Shown piece after piece: positions 13,287 through 18,934 of a stretch of 21,015 bases of DNA. Position numbers and translations under genes: made by a program. The first letter of the stretch is position 1. Each line of letters begins with the position of its first letter. This DNA is from a virus, in IMG/VR virus record IMGVR_UViG_3300031688_000170, positions 1-21,015 of that record; one strand, 5' to 3'. The notes under the pieces are model-generated. The model saw only the letters and a program-made list of their open reading frames with translations, had not been told where the DNA came from and did no database searches.

Positions 13287-14063
13287 ATGAAGATAAAATC
13301 TGTATTAAGTCAAGGAGCGTTCTGGCAAATAAATAAGTCATTAGCTCAAAAGGTAGGTTTAGAATCTGCATTACTATTGTCAGACCTTATAGATAGGGAG
13401 TCTTATTTTGAAGGAAGGGATATGTTAATAGATATTAATGGTGAGGGTTATTTCTTTGTTACCAGTAAACAGATAAGTGATGCAACTACATTATCTTACA
13501 GGAAGCAAAAGAAGTGTATTACAACCCTTGAAGAGCAAGGAATGATTAAGACTTTTTTAAGGGGAGTACCTGCAAAACTACACTTTACTATATGTGAAAG
13601 TAAGATTTGGCAAAGCGTAAATACTAGTATTAGCGAAACGCTAAAACTAGATTTAGCGAAAACGCAATACAAGAGTGAGCGAAACGCTAATTCTATTAAT
13701 AATAATAAAGAAATAAGAATAGATAATAATAATAAAGATAAAGAGGTAGAGATATATTTCGATAATTTAGAGATTAATAATTTGTTTAAAGAGTTTCTAA
13801 ATCTAAGAATATCTTTAAAAGCTAAAAACACAGAGAGAGCCGTTAAGCTTATATTAAAAAAATTGGAAGGATTACCTTCAGAACTACAAACAGAGATGTT
13901 AGAGCAGTCAATAGAGAACTCTTGGAAGAGTGTATTCCCTATTAAGCGACAATTTAAAAGCACACCGAAGCCAAGTTTAGCAAAGCAGTACTTTCCTGAG
14001 ATGTTTAACGATCCATTTGCTACTGATTTAAAAATAGAAGATAATAGAAAACTGCTTGAATAG
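13287..14063 (+). CDS. Replication initiator (DnaD/O-like, winged helix)
   Basis: A 258-residue protein. Residues about 1-115 look like a DnaD-type N-terminal winged-helix domain (LSQGAFWQINKSLAQKVGLE, then 'GYFFVTSKQISDATTLSYRKQKKCITTLEEQGMI'). Residues about 115-155 are an Asn/Lys/Asp-rich linker, and the rest is a helical C-terminal domain of the kind used to recruit helicase or loader. The linker DNA contains four iteron-like repeats in 23-bp phase and an adjacent AT-rich stretch, the arrangement of lambda O and its origin. This strongly supports an origin-binding role. No helicase gene is visible in the window, so the host helicase is probably recruited. Confidence 0.7.
   Translation: MKIKSVLSQGAFWQINKSLAQKVGLESALLLSDLIDRESYFEGRDMLIDINGEGYFFVTSKQISDATTLSYRKQKKCITTLEEQGMIKTFLRGVPAKLHFTICESKIWQSVNTSISETLKLDLAKTQYKSERNANSINNNKEIRIDNNNKDKEVEIYFDNLEINNLFKEFLNLRISLKAKNTERAVKLILKKLEGLPSELQTEMLEQSIENSWKSVFPIKRQFKSTPKPSLAKQYFPEMFNDPFATDLKIEDNRKLLE
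13607..13690 (+). repeat. Iteron array inside the initiator gene (probable origin)
   Basis: The palindromic unit TTAGCGAAACGCTAA occurs at 13630-13644, as TTAGCGAAAACGCAA at 13653-13667 and TGAGCGAAACGCTAA at 13676-13690. A degenerate fourth (10 of 15 bases) lies at 13607-13621. All four start exactly 23 bp apart, about two helical turns. The array lies in the linker-coding part of the initiator gene, as in lambda-type origins. The 8-bp gaps rule out a CRISPR array. Confidence 0.75.
13691..13740 (+). other. AT-rich probable DNA unwinding element
   Basis: Immediately after the iterons, about 50 bases are nearly free of G and C. They contain TAATAATAATAAAG twice (13697-13710 and 13724-13737), 27 bp apart. 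An A+T-rich stretch beside iterons is where initiator-driven melting takes place in lambda-like origins. It also codes for the Asn-rich linker, so codon bias could contribute. Confidence 0.6.
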
Positions 14064-14093
14064 TTGGTAGTCTAAAAAATTAGTATACATTTA
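14064..14093 (+). promoter_or_regulatory. Probable promoter with one mismatch
   Basis: TTG at 14064-14066, exactly 19 bases, then TACATTTA at 14086-14093 (consensus TAnnTTTG, last base differs). It lies in the short gap before the ATG at 14107. Confidence 0.5.
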
Positions 14094-14106
14094 CAAAAAC
14101 AACGAT

Positions 14107-14787
14107 ATGGAAATAGGAAAAGAATCAAGCGATGAATTATTAAGTTTCTGTGGTATGACATTAAAACGATGTCTATTTGAGATGAGCCAAAACAAAGATC
14201 AAGCCGATATTGTAATCATGGCTAACATCTTAATGACTGATTTAAACCAAACATTTCACCGATTAACTAAGGAAGATGTTACATTAGCATTTCATAGAGG
14301 AGTAAGAACAGGAGAACAACTTGCAATCAATCCAAGAACTTGGTGTAACTGGTTAAATTCTCAGAAGTTGAAATCTAACGCTACAAGGATTAACTCTGCT
14401 CAGCTTAACGAGAAGTTGTTAATTGATACAGAGTTCGGTAAAGTGGATAAAAAGCAGGTTCTGAGGGATTTCTTAACGCTTTGCGTAATCGAACCATACG
14501 AACAGTATTGTAATGATGAAGATATAAGTATACAAGGAGTTAATCAAATCTACTTATGGCTAGAGAAAAACGGATTTCTATTTGTTGATGAAGAGGAGAA
14601 GGAAAAGATTTGGCGTGAAGTGCAAGGAATGATTAAGCGGGGTAAGATGTTTGTACAGAACAACGCTAAGAAATATCACCCTGTAATAATGTGCAGAGAG
14701 ATAGCAATTATAAACCTCTTCAGAGATATGAAAGAGATGAAAGTAAACCTAAGAGTAGAAATTTTAAAGATGCTAGATAATGAATAA
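14107..14787 (+). CDS. Hypothetical replication-region protein
   Basis: A 226-residue helical protein directly after the initiator gene. Two parts can be made out: an N-terminal half with 'HRLTKEDVTLAFHRGVRTGEQ' and a 'NPRTWCNWLNSQKL' motif, and a Lys/Glu-rich C-terminal half with a long helix. No Walker or metal motif is present, so it is not an ATPase-type helicase loader. The position suggests a replication accessory protein, for example a primosome or loader partner. I recall similar proteins in flavobacterial phages only as hypothetical. It overlaps the next small gene by eight bases. Confidence 0.55.
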   Translation: MEIGKESSDELLSFCGMTLKRCLFEMSQNKDQADIVIMANILMTDLNQTFHRLTKEDVTLAFHRGVRTGEQLAINPRTWCNWLNSQKLKSNATRINSAQLNEKLLIDTEFGKVDKKQVLRDFLTLCVIEPYEQYCNDEDISIQGVNQIYLWLEKNGFLFVDEEEKEKIWREVQGMIKRGKMFVQNNAKKYHPVIMCREIAIINLFRDMKEMKVNLRVEILKMLDNE

Positions 14788-14920
14788 AGAAAAGAAGATA
14801 GTTACAGACAATAACTGGGTGCTTGTCGTAGGTGGTCAATTACCTGATATAAAGAGCCAAGAGTCTTTAGATAAGAGAGCTAAACGAAGAAAAAAATACA
14901 ATGTAAGAGATGAAGAATAA
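14780..14920 (+). CDS. Small basic hypothetical protein
   Basis: A 46-residue frame linking two genes. It starts inside the end of the upstream gene and ends inside the start of the VRR-NUC gene, so the three form a continuous translational relay. The sequence has a short hydrophobic centre (NNWVLVVGGQLPD) and a Lys/Arg-rich end (LDKRAKRRKKY). Function unknown. Confidence 0.5.
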   Translation: MNKEKKIVTDNNWVLVVGGQLPDIKSQESLDKRAKRRKKYNVRDEE

Positions 14921-15254
14921 AGAAGATGATTTACAAACCGCAGTAGTTACCTACTTAAAACTAGAATACAAAGCTTTGTTCTGTGCTTCTCTAGGTGGTC
15001 AGTATCAGAAGTATCAATCTCAGAGAATGAAAGCAAAGAGAACGGGATATGTAGCAGGGTTTCCTGACTTGTTTGTGTATGAACCCAAAGGAAAGTACAA
15101 CGGTTTAGCTATAGAGCTTAAGGTTAAAGGTAATTACGCAAGCCCTAAGCAGAAAGATTGGTTATTTTATTTAACTGAACGAGGTTATAAAGCTGAAGTT
15201 TGTACTGGATTCGACCAAGCAAAAGAATTGATAGATAATTATTTCAATCAATAA
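14910..15254 (+). CDS. VRR-NUC domain nuclease
   Basis: A 114-residue protein with the VRR-NUC core of the PD-(D/E)XK superfamily: 'DLQTAVVTYLKLEY' (entry helix with catalytic Glu/Asp context), 'SLGGQYQK', 'GYVAGFPDLFVYEP' (the conserved Gly-x-Pro-Asp-Leu) and 'NGLAIELKVK' (the E-x-K pair), ending 'SPKQKDWLFYL'. Stand-alone phage VRR-NUC proteins are structure-specific nucleases, some shown to cut Holliday-type junctions in related families. A role in resolving replication or recombination intermediates before packaging is likely. It starts inside the upstream small gene. Confidence 0.8.
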   Translation: MKNKEDDLQTAVVTYLKLEYKALFCASLGGQYQKYQSQRMKAKRTGYVAGFPDLFVYEPKGKYNGLAIELKVKGNYASPKQKDWLFYLTERGYKAEVCTGFDQAKELIDNYFNQ

Positions 15255-15262
15255 ATTAGTTT

Positions 15263-15270
15263 TATATTTG
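15263..15270 (+). promoter_or_regulatory. Promoter -7 element (TATATTTG) before a gene-free region
   Basis: A perfect TAnnTTTG element nine bases after the VRR-NUC stop. The -33 region is poor (ATTTC-type). It would start RNA near 15277, at the head of the folded region. Confidence 0.55.
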
Positions 15271-15276
15271 CAACAT

Positions 15277-15490
15277 CAAAGAGGAGTTCTGCTTGAGTGA
15301 GCTAATACTAATTGAACGGAAGAGTGTTAATTTGGGGATCAACTTAACATTAAGAGAGCAAGCCACTTGAACGCTGCACAGAAGTCCTATCGAAATCTGA
15401 AAAGGTTTAGTTTCAACACGATAGGCGAGGTTTAAATCGAGGGATTTAACAGTCAGCGTAGGTTGGGCAAGGGATTTCCCAACCTACTAT
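15277..15490 (+). ncRNA. Structured gene-free region, candidate ncRNA or long structured leader
   Basis: The 253 bases between VRR-NUC and MazG hold no credible reading frame, but they contain complementary arms that can fold into one multi-helix RNA: 15283-15291 with 15379-15387 (one G-G mismatch); 15293-15303 with 15361-15370 (bulge at A15300, two wobbles); 15323-15330 with 15344-15351; 15386-15392 with 15419-15425 (CCTATCG/CGATAGG); 15432-15438 with 15443-15449 (GAGG loop); and a perfect 10-bp stem 15458-15467 with 15478-15487. The first and fourth share two bases at their junction. A -7 element precedes it. No T-run follows, so it may continue into the MazG mRNA as a leader. No known family could be assigned by eye. 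Confidence 0.55.
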
Positions 15491-15507
15491 GAACTAAGAT
15501 TAGTAAG

Positions 15508-15813
15508 ATGGATTACATACAATTAGAAGATAAGGTAAATAAGTGGGCTGAAGATAAAGGTATCTTTGATAAGGGTACTACTTACGGACAAGCAGACAAA
15601 ACAATAGAAGAAGCTCAAGAGATAAAAGATGCTTTACTATTAAATGACAGAAGCGAACTTATAGATGCTTTAGGTGATACATTAGTTACTTTAATAATTC
15701 AGGCTAAGATGAATGATTTAGATTTATTGCAATGCTTAAACGTGGCGTACGGAGTAATTAGTAAGCGAGAAGGTGAAATGATTGGAGGAGTGTTTGTAAA
15801 GAATACTAATTAA
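15508..15813 (+). CDS. MazG-like nucleotide pyrophosphohydrolase
   Basis: A 101-residue all-alpha protein with the MazG signature: 'IEEAQEIKDAL' (Glu34, Glu35 and Glu38 as metal ligands) followed by 'SELIDALGDTLVTLI' (Glu50, Asp53 and Asp57). MazG-type enzymes hydrolyse NTPs or dNTPs to monophosphates and pyrophosphate. In phages they are thought to clean or reshape nucleotide pools and possibly affect alarmone signalling. It is downstream of the structured region, which may serve as its leader. The length is typical for a single-domain member. Confidence 0.85.
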   Translation: MDYIQLEDKVNKWAEDKGIFDKGTTYGQADKTIEEAQEIKDALLLNDRSELIDALGDTLVTLIIQAKMNDLDLLQCLNVAYGVISKREGEMIGGVFVKNTN

Positions 15814-15823
15814 TAGTAACAAG

Positions 15824-15904
15824 ATGACACAAAAACTATTTGTAATTACAGCAGTAGTATTAATTATAGCATTTAAGCTATACGATAAATCAGTAAACAG
15901 ATGA
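15824..15904 (+). CDS. Possible 26-residue membrane peptide
   Basis: ATG ten bases after the MazG stop. The product is almost entirely one hydrophobic helix (LFVITAVVLIIAF) with a charged tail. Its stop overlaps the next start (ATGA). Small single-span peptides are frequent in these phages, but a chance frame cannot be ruled out. Confidence 0.4.
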   Translation: MTQKLFVITAVVLIIAFKLYDKSVNR

Positions 15905-16038
15905 ACAAAGATTTGGAAAAGAAACCTACAGAAGTAGCATCAGCTATGTTTGAGAACTGGTTAAATGACTTAGAGGATAAAGAGCAACCTGAAGCTTGTA
16001 GTATTGATAACGAAGATTGTGAAGCTTGTGGATCGTAG
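15901..16038 (+). CDS. Small acidic, cysteine-containing hypothetical protein
   Basis: A 45-residue acidic protein starting by an ATGA overlap. The C-terminal 15 residues hold three cysteines (EACSIDNEDCEACG), which could bind a metal. The N-terminal half is a charged helix. It overlaps the start region of the next gene by up to 35 bases. Not recognised. Confidence 0.45.
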   Translation: MNKDLEKKPTEVASAMFENWLNDLEDKEQPEACSIDNEDCEACGS

Positions 16039-16222
16039 TATAGAAGAGAAGGTATGTGCTAAGATATTAGAACGTGCTGAGATGGGGAAGAACAAATACG
16101 GTACTACAATGGAACGAACAGACCTAACTATACAGGAGTGGCTAACTAATGCTCAGGAAGAAGCAATGGATTTGGCTATATATCTAGAAAAAATTAAAGA
16201 AACTTTAAATGAAGGAATGTAA
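16004..16222 (+). CDS. MazG-like/all-alpha NTP pyrophosphohydrolase, 3' end replaced
   Basis: About 72 residues from a TTG at 16004; GTG at 16019 or 16028 are alternative starts, and no ATG is available before the conserved part. The pattern 'ERAEMGKNKYGTTMERTDLTIQEWLTNAQEEAMDLAIYLEKI' is common in phages. The 'EEAMDLAIY' helix fits the metal-binding helix of small MazG/dUTPase-like all-alpha pyrophosphatases. The final codons (LAIYLEKI and onward) are repeated, in synonymously different form, at 16547-16594 beyond the GIY-YIG gene, showing that the current 3' end is a replacement brought by that insertion. The product is presumably still functional. Confidence 0.65.
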   Translation: MITKIVKLVDRSIEEKVCAKILERAEMGKNKYGTTMERTDLTIQEWLTNAQEEAMDLAIYLEKIKETLNEGM

Positions 16223-16550
16223 ACAATGTTTTATTTCATTCTCCTTAGATAGATTTGCTATAGATAAAAGGGTAAGTGAAAGTTACACTAGACCAAGATG
16301 TAAGACATGTGAGAGGATTGATAGATCAAAAAAGGAGAAAGATGGTTTTACTAGCGTTTACTATCTACCTGAGGATCATTATGTAGGAATGACTGGTAGA
16401 GTAAAAAAAAGAATGCAACAACATAAATCTGCAGGTAAGAATATAGCTAACTATAAAATTCTTAGAGTTTTCGAGAATGAAATAGAAGCTCACTTGTATG
16501 AAACAAAACTACATTGGCTTGGGTTTTGTGGGTTTCAATTCAGAGCTTAG
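16209..16550 (+). CDS. GIY-YIG endonuclease with N-terminal zinc finger, mobile
   Basis: A 113-residue protein. An N-terminal C-x2-C ... C-x2-C zinc-finger-like unit (Cys4, Cys7, Cys31, Cys34) is followed by a compact GIY-YIG domain: 'SVYYLP' near 49-54 (GIY), 'YVGMTGR' near 58-64 (YIG plus Arg), 'KKRMQQHKS' and a Glu-rich helix with the likely catalytic Glu98 in 'EIEAHLYE'. It starts 14 bases inside the pyrophosphohydrolase gene's end, and its stop codon lies on the junction where the displaced original end of that gene begins. This is the footprint of a free-standing homing endonuclease that converted its target's 3' end. Confidence 0.8.
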   Translation: MKECKQCFISFSLDRFAIDKRVSESYTRPRCKTCERIDRSKKEKDGFTSVYYLPEDHYVGMTGRVKKRMQQHKSAGKNIANYKILRVFENEIEAHLYETKLHWLGFCGFQFRA

Positions 16551-16594
16551 CTATATATTTAGAGAAAATAAAAAGCATAGTTGGCAATGAGTAG
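16547..16594 (+). pseudogene. Displaced original 3' end of the pyrophosphohydrolase gene
   Basis: Read in frame, these bases give LAIYLEKIKSIVGNE and then TAG. The first eight residues are identical to those at the end of the upstream gene, where LAIYLEKIK is followed by a different ending. The DNA differs at third positions (TTG/TTA, CTA/TTA, GAA/GAG, ATT/ATA), so this is a diverged homologous copy, not a recent exact duplication. It has no start codon and is now a remnant, with a promoter's -33 lying inside it. Confidence 0.75.
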
Positions 16595-16613
16595 CACAAT
16601 TATTGTATATTAG
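16581..16613 (+). promoter_or_regulatory. Probable promoter (TTG-N22-TATATTAG)
   Basis: TTG at 16581-16583, 22 bases, then TATATTAG at 16606-16613 (one difference from TAnnTTTG). It faces a short hairpin-terminator unit rather than a gene. Confidence 0.5.
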
Positions 16614-16617
16614 CAGT

Positions 16618-16682
16618 AAGAATTTCCACTTCTTAGTTGTTTTGATGGGGGTGAAGGTCATAGCTTCACTCCCTTTTTTTAT
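16618..16682 (+). ncRNA. Candidate about 60-nt small RNA or attenuated leader
   Basis: From the promoter above, RNA would begin near 16619 and end at the terminator at about 16680 without crossing a start codon. TAAGAA (16617-16622) and TTCTTA (16630-16635) can form a first hairpin, and the terminator is the second. This is the second promoter-hairpin-terminator unit in the window, after 12837-12928. It could be a small RNA, or a leader that limits expression of the sigma factor operon. Confidence 0.4.
16647..16681 (+). terminator. Strong rho-independent terminator
   Basis: A 10-bp stem (GGGGGTGAAG 16647-16656 with CTTCACTCCC 16664-16673, one G-U), seven-base loop, then seven Ts from 16674. 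Confidence 0.9.
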
Positions 16683-16705
16683 AACTAAGATTAAAAACAA
16701 CTACT

Positions 16706-16870
16706 ATGAGAGGATTAATCAATCACACAATATTAAAAGGAGTTAAGAAGGGTGCTAAAGCTCACGTAATAAGAAGATACCTTTCTATATACTACAGAAT
16801 TAAAATAGGACACAGAGCGTTCATTACAAGGTATGGAACAATTAAAAAACGTTATAGCAGCACGTTATAG
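16706..16870 (+). CDS. Small very basic hypothetical protein
   Basis: A 54-residue frame between the terminator and the sigma factor gene, overlapping the latter's start by 38 bases. The product has a high Lys/Arg/His content and several aromatic residues (RRYLSIYYRIKIGHRAFITRY), suggesting nucleic-acid or acidic-surface binding. The start context (AACTACTATG) resembles other starts here. Plausible as a small phage effector; not recognised. Confidence 0.45.
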   Translation: MRGLINHTILKGVKKGAKAHVIRRYLSIYYRIKIGHRAFITRYGTIKKRYSSTL

Positions 16871-17360
16871 CGAAGTAAGTAATATAGCTCTTAAAGTAAC
16901 TAAGGGTAATAGGGAAGATGCACAAGACCTCACACAAGAGGTTTATCTTATAATGCTCGAATATGACCAAAGCAAACTACTTCAAATAGTGAGCAATGGT
17001 CATTTATTGTTTTGGGTAACAAGGGTAATGATGAACCAGTACCAATCTTCTAAGGCTTCATCTTTCAAGAAGAAACACAAACCTTTGCCAATAGATGAGA
17101 ATGCAATCATAAGCACTCTAAGAGCTGAGAACATTAACGAAGTAATAGAAGAAGATTTAGAATACTATCGTAAGCTAGACTTAATCAACAGGTCAATGGA
17201 GGATTTACACTTCTACGATAAGACTCTATTTAAAGTCTACTACGAATCAGACCATACTATCAGAAGTTTAGCACAAGCTACAGGTATAAGTACGACATCT
17301 ATCTTCCTAACTATTAAGAAAGTTCGAAACTATATCAAAGATGAAGTTAAAAACAAGTAG
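16833..17360 (+). CDS. Phage sigma-70-family (ECF-like) RNA polymerase sigma factor
   Basis: A 175-residue protein with the two-domain ECF layout. Region 2 includes 'GNREDAQDLTQEVYLIMLE' (about residues 25-43), the core-binding helix, and is followed by 'HLLFWVTRVMMNQYQSSKAS'. Region 4 is 'HTIRSLAQATGISTTSIFLTIKKVRNYIK' near the C-terminus, a helix-turn-helix for the -35-type element. Such proteins redirect host RNA polymerase to phage promoters. The shared motif at 693 and 2933 before virion genes is a possible target. It overlaps the zinc-ribbon gene by 20 bases. Confidence 0.75.
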   Translation: MEQLKNVIAARYSEVSNIALKVTKGNREDAQDLTQEVYLIMLEYDQSKLLQIVSNGHLLFWVTRVMMNQYQSSKASSFKKKHKPLPIDENAIISTLRAENINEVIEEDLEYYRKLDLINRSMEDLHFYDKTLFKVYYESDHTIRSLAQATGISTTSIFLTIKKVRNYIKDEVKNK

Positions 17361-17721
17361 CAGAACTTATCAGGAGCGAATGAGTATATGCAAAGTATGT
17401 CCTCACTTCCGTAAATCAGTAAGTCAATGTAAAAAGTGTGGTTGCTTTATGAAAATCAAAGCACAAATAGCATTCACTAAATGTCCAATTGGTAAATGGG
17501 ATAGAGAGAACGACTTAACAACCGATCAATTAAGTATATTAAAACGATTACTAAATCAAATCGGATCAGATAAGATTAGTAGAGAGGGTAATGTAGGAAT
17601 TACAAACCTATATAATGAGATATTTGGAATGAATAAGAAAGTTTCAAATTGTGGCACTTGTGTTGCACAGACAATAAAAGAATTAAAAGATGTATTGAGT
17701 AGTTATGAAGATAGAAAATAG
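17341..17721 (+). CDS. Zinc-ribbon protein of unknown function
   Basis: A 126-residue protein. Residues about 17-50 contain 'CKVCPHF', 'CKKCGCFMKIKAQIAFTKCPIGKW', a four-cysteine zinc-ribbon pattern with a fifth Cys, found in many Bacteroidota phage proteins. The C-terminal half is helical and contains 'CGTC'. A methionine 14 residues in is an alternative start. The gene lies between sigma factor and ParB-like protein and overlaps both (20 and 17 bases), so the three are co-translated. It may help bind DNA or polymerase; the function is unknown. Confidence 0.65.
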   Translation: MKLKTSSRTYQERMSICKVCPHFRKSVSQCKKCGCFMKIKAQIAFTKCPIGKWDRENDLTTDQLSILKRLLNQIGSDKISREGNVGITNLYNEIFGMNKKVSNCGTCVAQTIKELKDVLSSYEDRK

Positions 17722-18154
17722 AAAAATAAGCGAGTTAAAGTTTGCAGAGTATAATCCACGAACGATTAACAAGAAACAATTCAAAGATTTAAAAGCAAGC
17801 TTAAAGAAGTATAGTTTAATTGATCCTATAATTATAAACTCCTCTAAAGATAGAGAGAATATTATCATAGGAGGACATCAACGCTCTCGTGCTTGGCTTG
17901 AATTAGGAAACGACACAATACTATGCGTGGTTTTGGACTTATCTTTAGCTGACGAAATGGAGCTTAATTTACGCTTGAATAAAAACGGAGGTAAATTTGA
18001 CGATGATTTACTCTTGAACTATTTCGATGAGGATTTACTATTCGAAGTAGGGTTTACTGTAAACGATTTAAACATCAACTTGGATAAGTACGAAGACAAT
18101 ACTTTAGCAGAAGAAACTAAGAACGTATGCGAGTGTTGTGGCGAACCTCTATAA
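17705..18154 (+). CDS. ParB/sulfiredoxin-fold protein
   Basis: A 149-residue protein with the ParB N-terminal domain: 'KISELKFAEYNPRTINKKQFKDLKASLKKYSLIDPIIINSS', then the nucleotide-binding 'IIIGGHQRSRAWLELG' motif. It lacks the central helix-turn-helix of true ParB, so it is not a partition protein. The C-terminus ends in a Cys cluster (CECCGEP). In phages this fold, which binds and hydrolyses nucleotides, is frequently encoded just upstream of a DNA methylase, as here, and is thought to take part in DNA modification or its control. Confidence 0.8.
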   Translation: MKIENRKISELKFAEYNPRTINKKQFKDLKASLKKYSLIDPIIINSSKDRENIIIGGHQRSRAWLELGNDTILCVVLDLSLADEMELNLRLNKNGGKFDDDLLLNYFDEDLLFEVGFTVNDLNINLDKYEDNTLAEETKNVCECCGEPL

Positions 18155-18173
18155 GTTTAGGCACTACCTACTA

Positions 18174-18230
18174 ATGGGGTTAATCGGCGCTATAATATTC
18201 AGTATTACATTAATACTATTAACGACATGA
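18174..18230 (+). CDS. Possible 18-residue hydrophobic peptide
   Basis: The frame encodes a single hydrophobic helix (GLIGAIIFSITLILL). Its stop overlaps the methyltransferase start (ATGA). It fills the 72-base gap after the ParB-like gene. It may be a real micro-protein or only a coupling frame. Confidence 0.3.
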   Translation: MGLIGAIIFSITLILLTT

Positions 18231-18934
18231 TTGAATTATATAAAGGAGATTGCTTAGAAGTTATGAAGGGTATACCTTCAGGTAGTGTAGACGCAATCAT
18301 TACTGACCCACCGTACGGAACGACTGCTTGTAAGTGGGATTCAGTTATAGACTTCGCTCTAATGTGGGAACAACTGAATAGGATCATTAAGCCGAACGGA
18401 GCTATCGTATTATTTGGAAGTGAACCTTTTAGTAGCTTCTTAAGAGTCTCTAATATATCTAAATTCAAATACGATTGGATATGGGATAAGAAGAAGGCGG
18501 CCAATTTCATGTCAGTTAAAAGTAGGCCGCTAATGGATTACGAAAAGATAAGCGTATTTAATCATAGTAAAGAAAACTATAAACCTCAAATGACTGTCGG
18601 TAAAACTAGAAAAAAGGGTGGTTACTATTCAAAGCACGAGCAAGCATTGAGTAGTGGCACTGAAGCAAAAGTTAATAATTTATACTACCCTAAGGGTATA
18701 CTACACTTTACTAAGGCAAGCAACAAGGACGCAGGTTTGCACCCAACACAAAAACCAGTACCACTAATGGAGTATCTTATTAAGACCTACACTAATGAAG
18801 GGGAAGTAGTATTAGATTTCACAATGGGTTCAGGTAGTACAGGAGTAGCAGCAAAGAATACAAGCAGAAGCTTTATAGGGATAGAACAAGACGAGAAGTA
18901 CTTCAGTATAGCAAAGGACAGAATCAATGCGTAA
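18227..18934 (+). CDS. Site-specific DNA methyltransferase (N6-adenine/N4-cytosine, beta class)
   Basis: A 235-residue amino-methyltransferase. The catalytic DPPY motif is at residues 27-30, and the SAM-binding 'FTMGSGSTG' motif is near residue 198, after a 'HPTQKPVPLMEYLI' motif. The motif IV before motif I order is that of the beta class (N6_N4_Mtase). No restriction enzyme gene adjoins it, so it is probably an orphan that protects phage DNA from host restriction or marks it for packaging or replication. It overlaps the tiny frame upstream (ATGA) and the HNH gene downstream by eight bases. Confidence 0.9.
   Translation: MIELYKGDCLEVMKGIPSGSVDAIITDPPYGTTACKWDSVIDFALMWEQLNRIIKPNGAIVLFGSEPFSSFLRVSNISKFKYDWIWDKKKAANFMSVKSRPLMDYEKISVFNHSKENYKPQMTVGKTRKKGGYYSKHEQALSSGTEAKVNNLYYPKGILHFTKASNKDAGLHPTQKPVPLMEYLIKTYTNEGEVVLDFTMGSGSTGVAAKNTSRSFIGIEQDEKYFSIAKDRINA

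Noticed and set aside
13607-13690. CRISPR-like repeat array
   Set aside because: Units are only 15 bp with 8-bp gaps, lie inside a gene and are palindromic; they fit replication iterons, and no cas genes are present.
13697-13737. Transposon ends or insertion sequence around the TAATAATAATAAAG repeat
   Set aside because: The repeats code for Asn-rich linker and are direct, short and AT-only; no transposase is nearby.
13496-13963. 155-codon minus-strand frame over the initiator gene
   Set aside because: Low-complexity Leu/Ser/Ile composition expected from antisense of an AT-rich, Asn/Lys-rich gene.
15458-15487. Rho-independent terminator before MazG
   Set aside because: The 10-bp stem is perfect but no T-run follows, unlike the five clear terminators elsewhere in the window.
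15277-15490. tRNA, tmRNA, RNase P or 6S RNA
   Set aside because: No T-loop consensus, no terminal CCA-type end, no tag reading frame, and no conserved core bases of those RNAs were found.
15277-15490. Group I intron
   Set aside because: Both flanking genes look complete and the conserved core segments could not be identified; a degraded remnant cannot be excluded.
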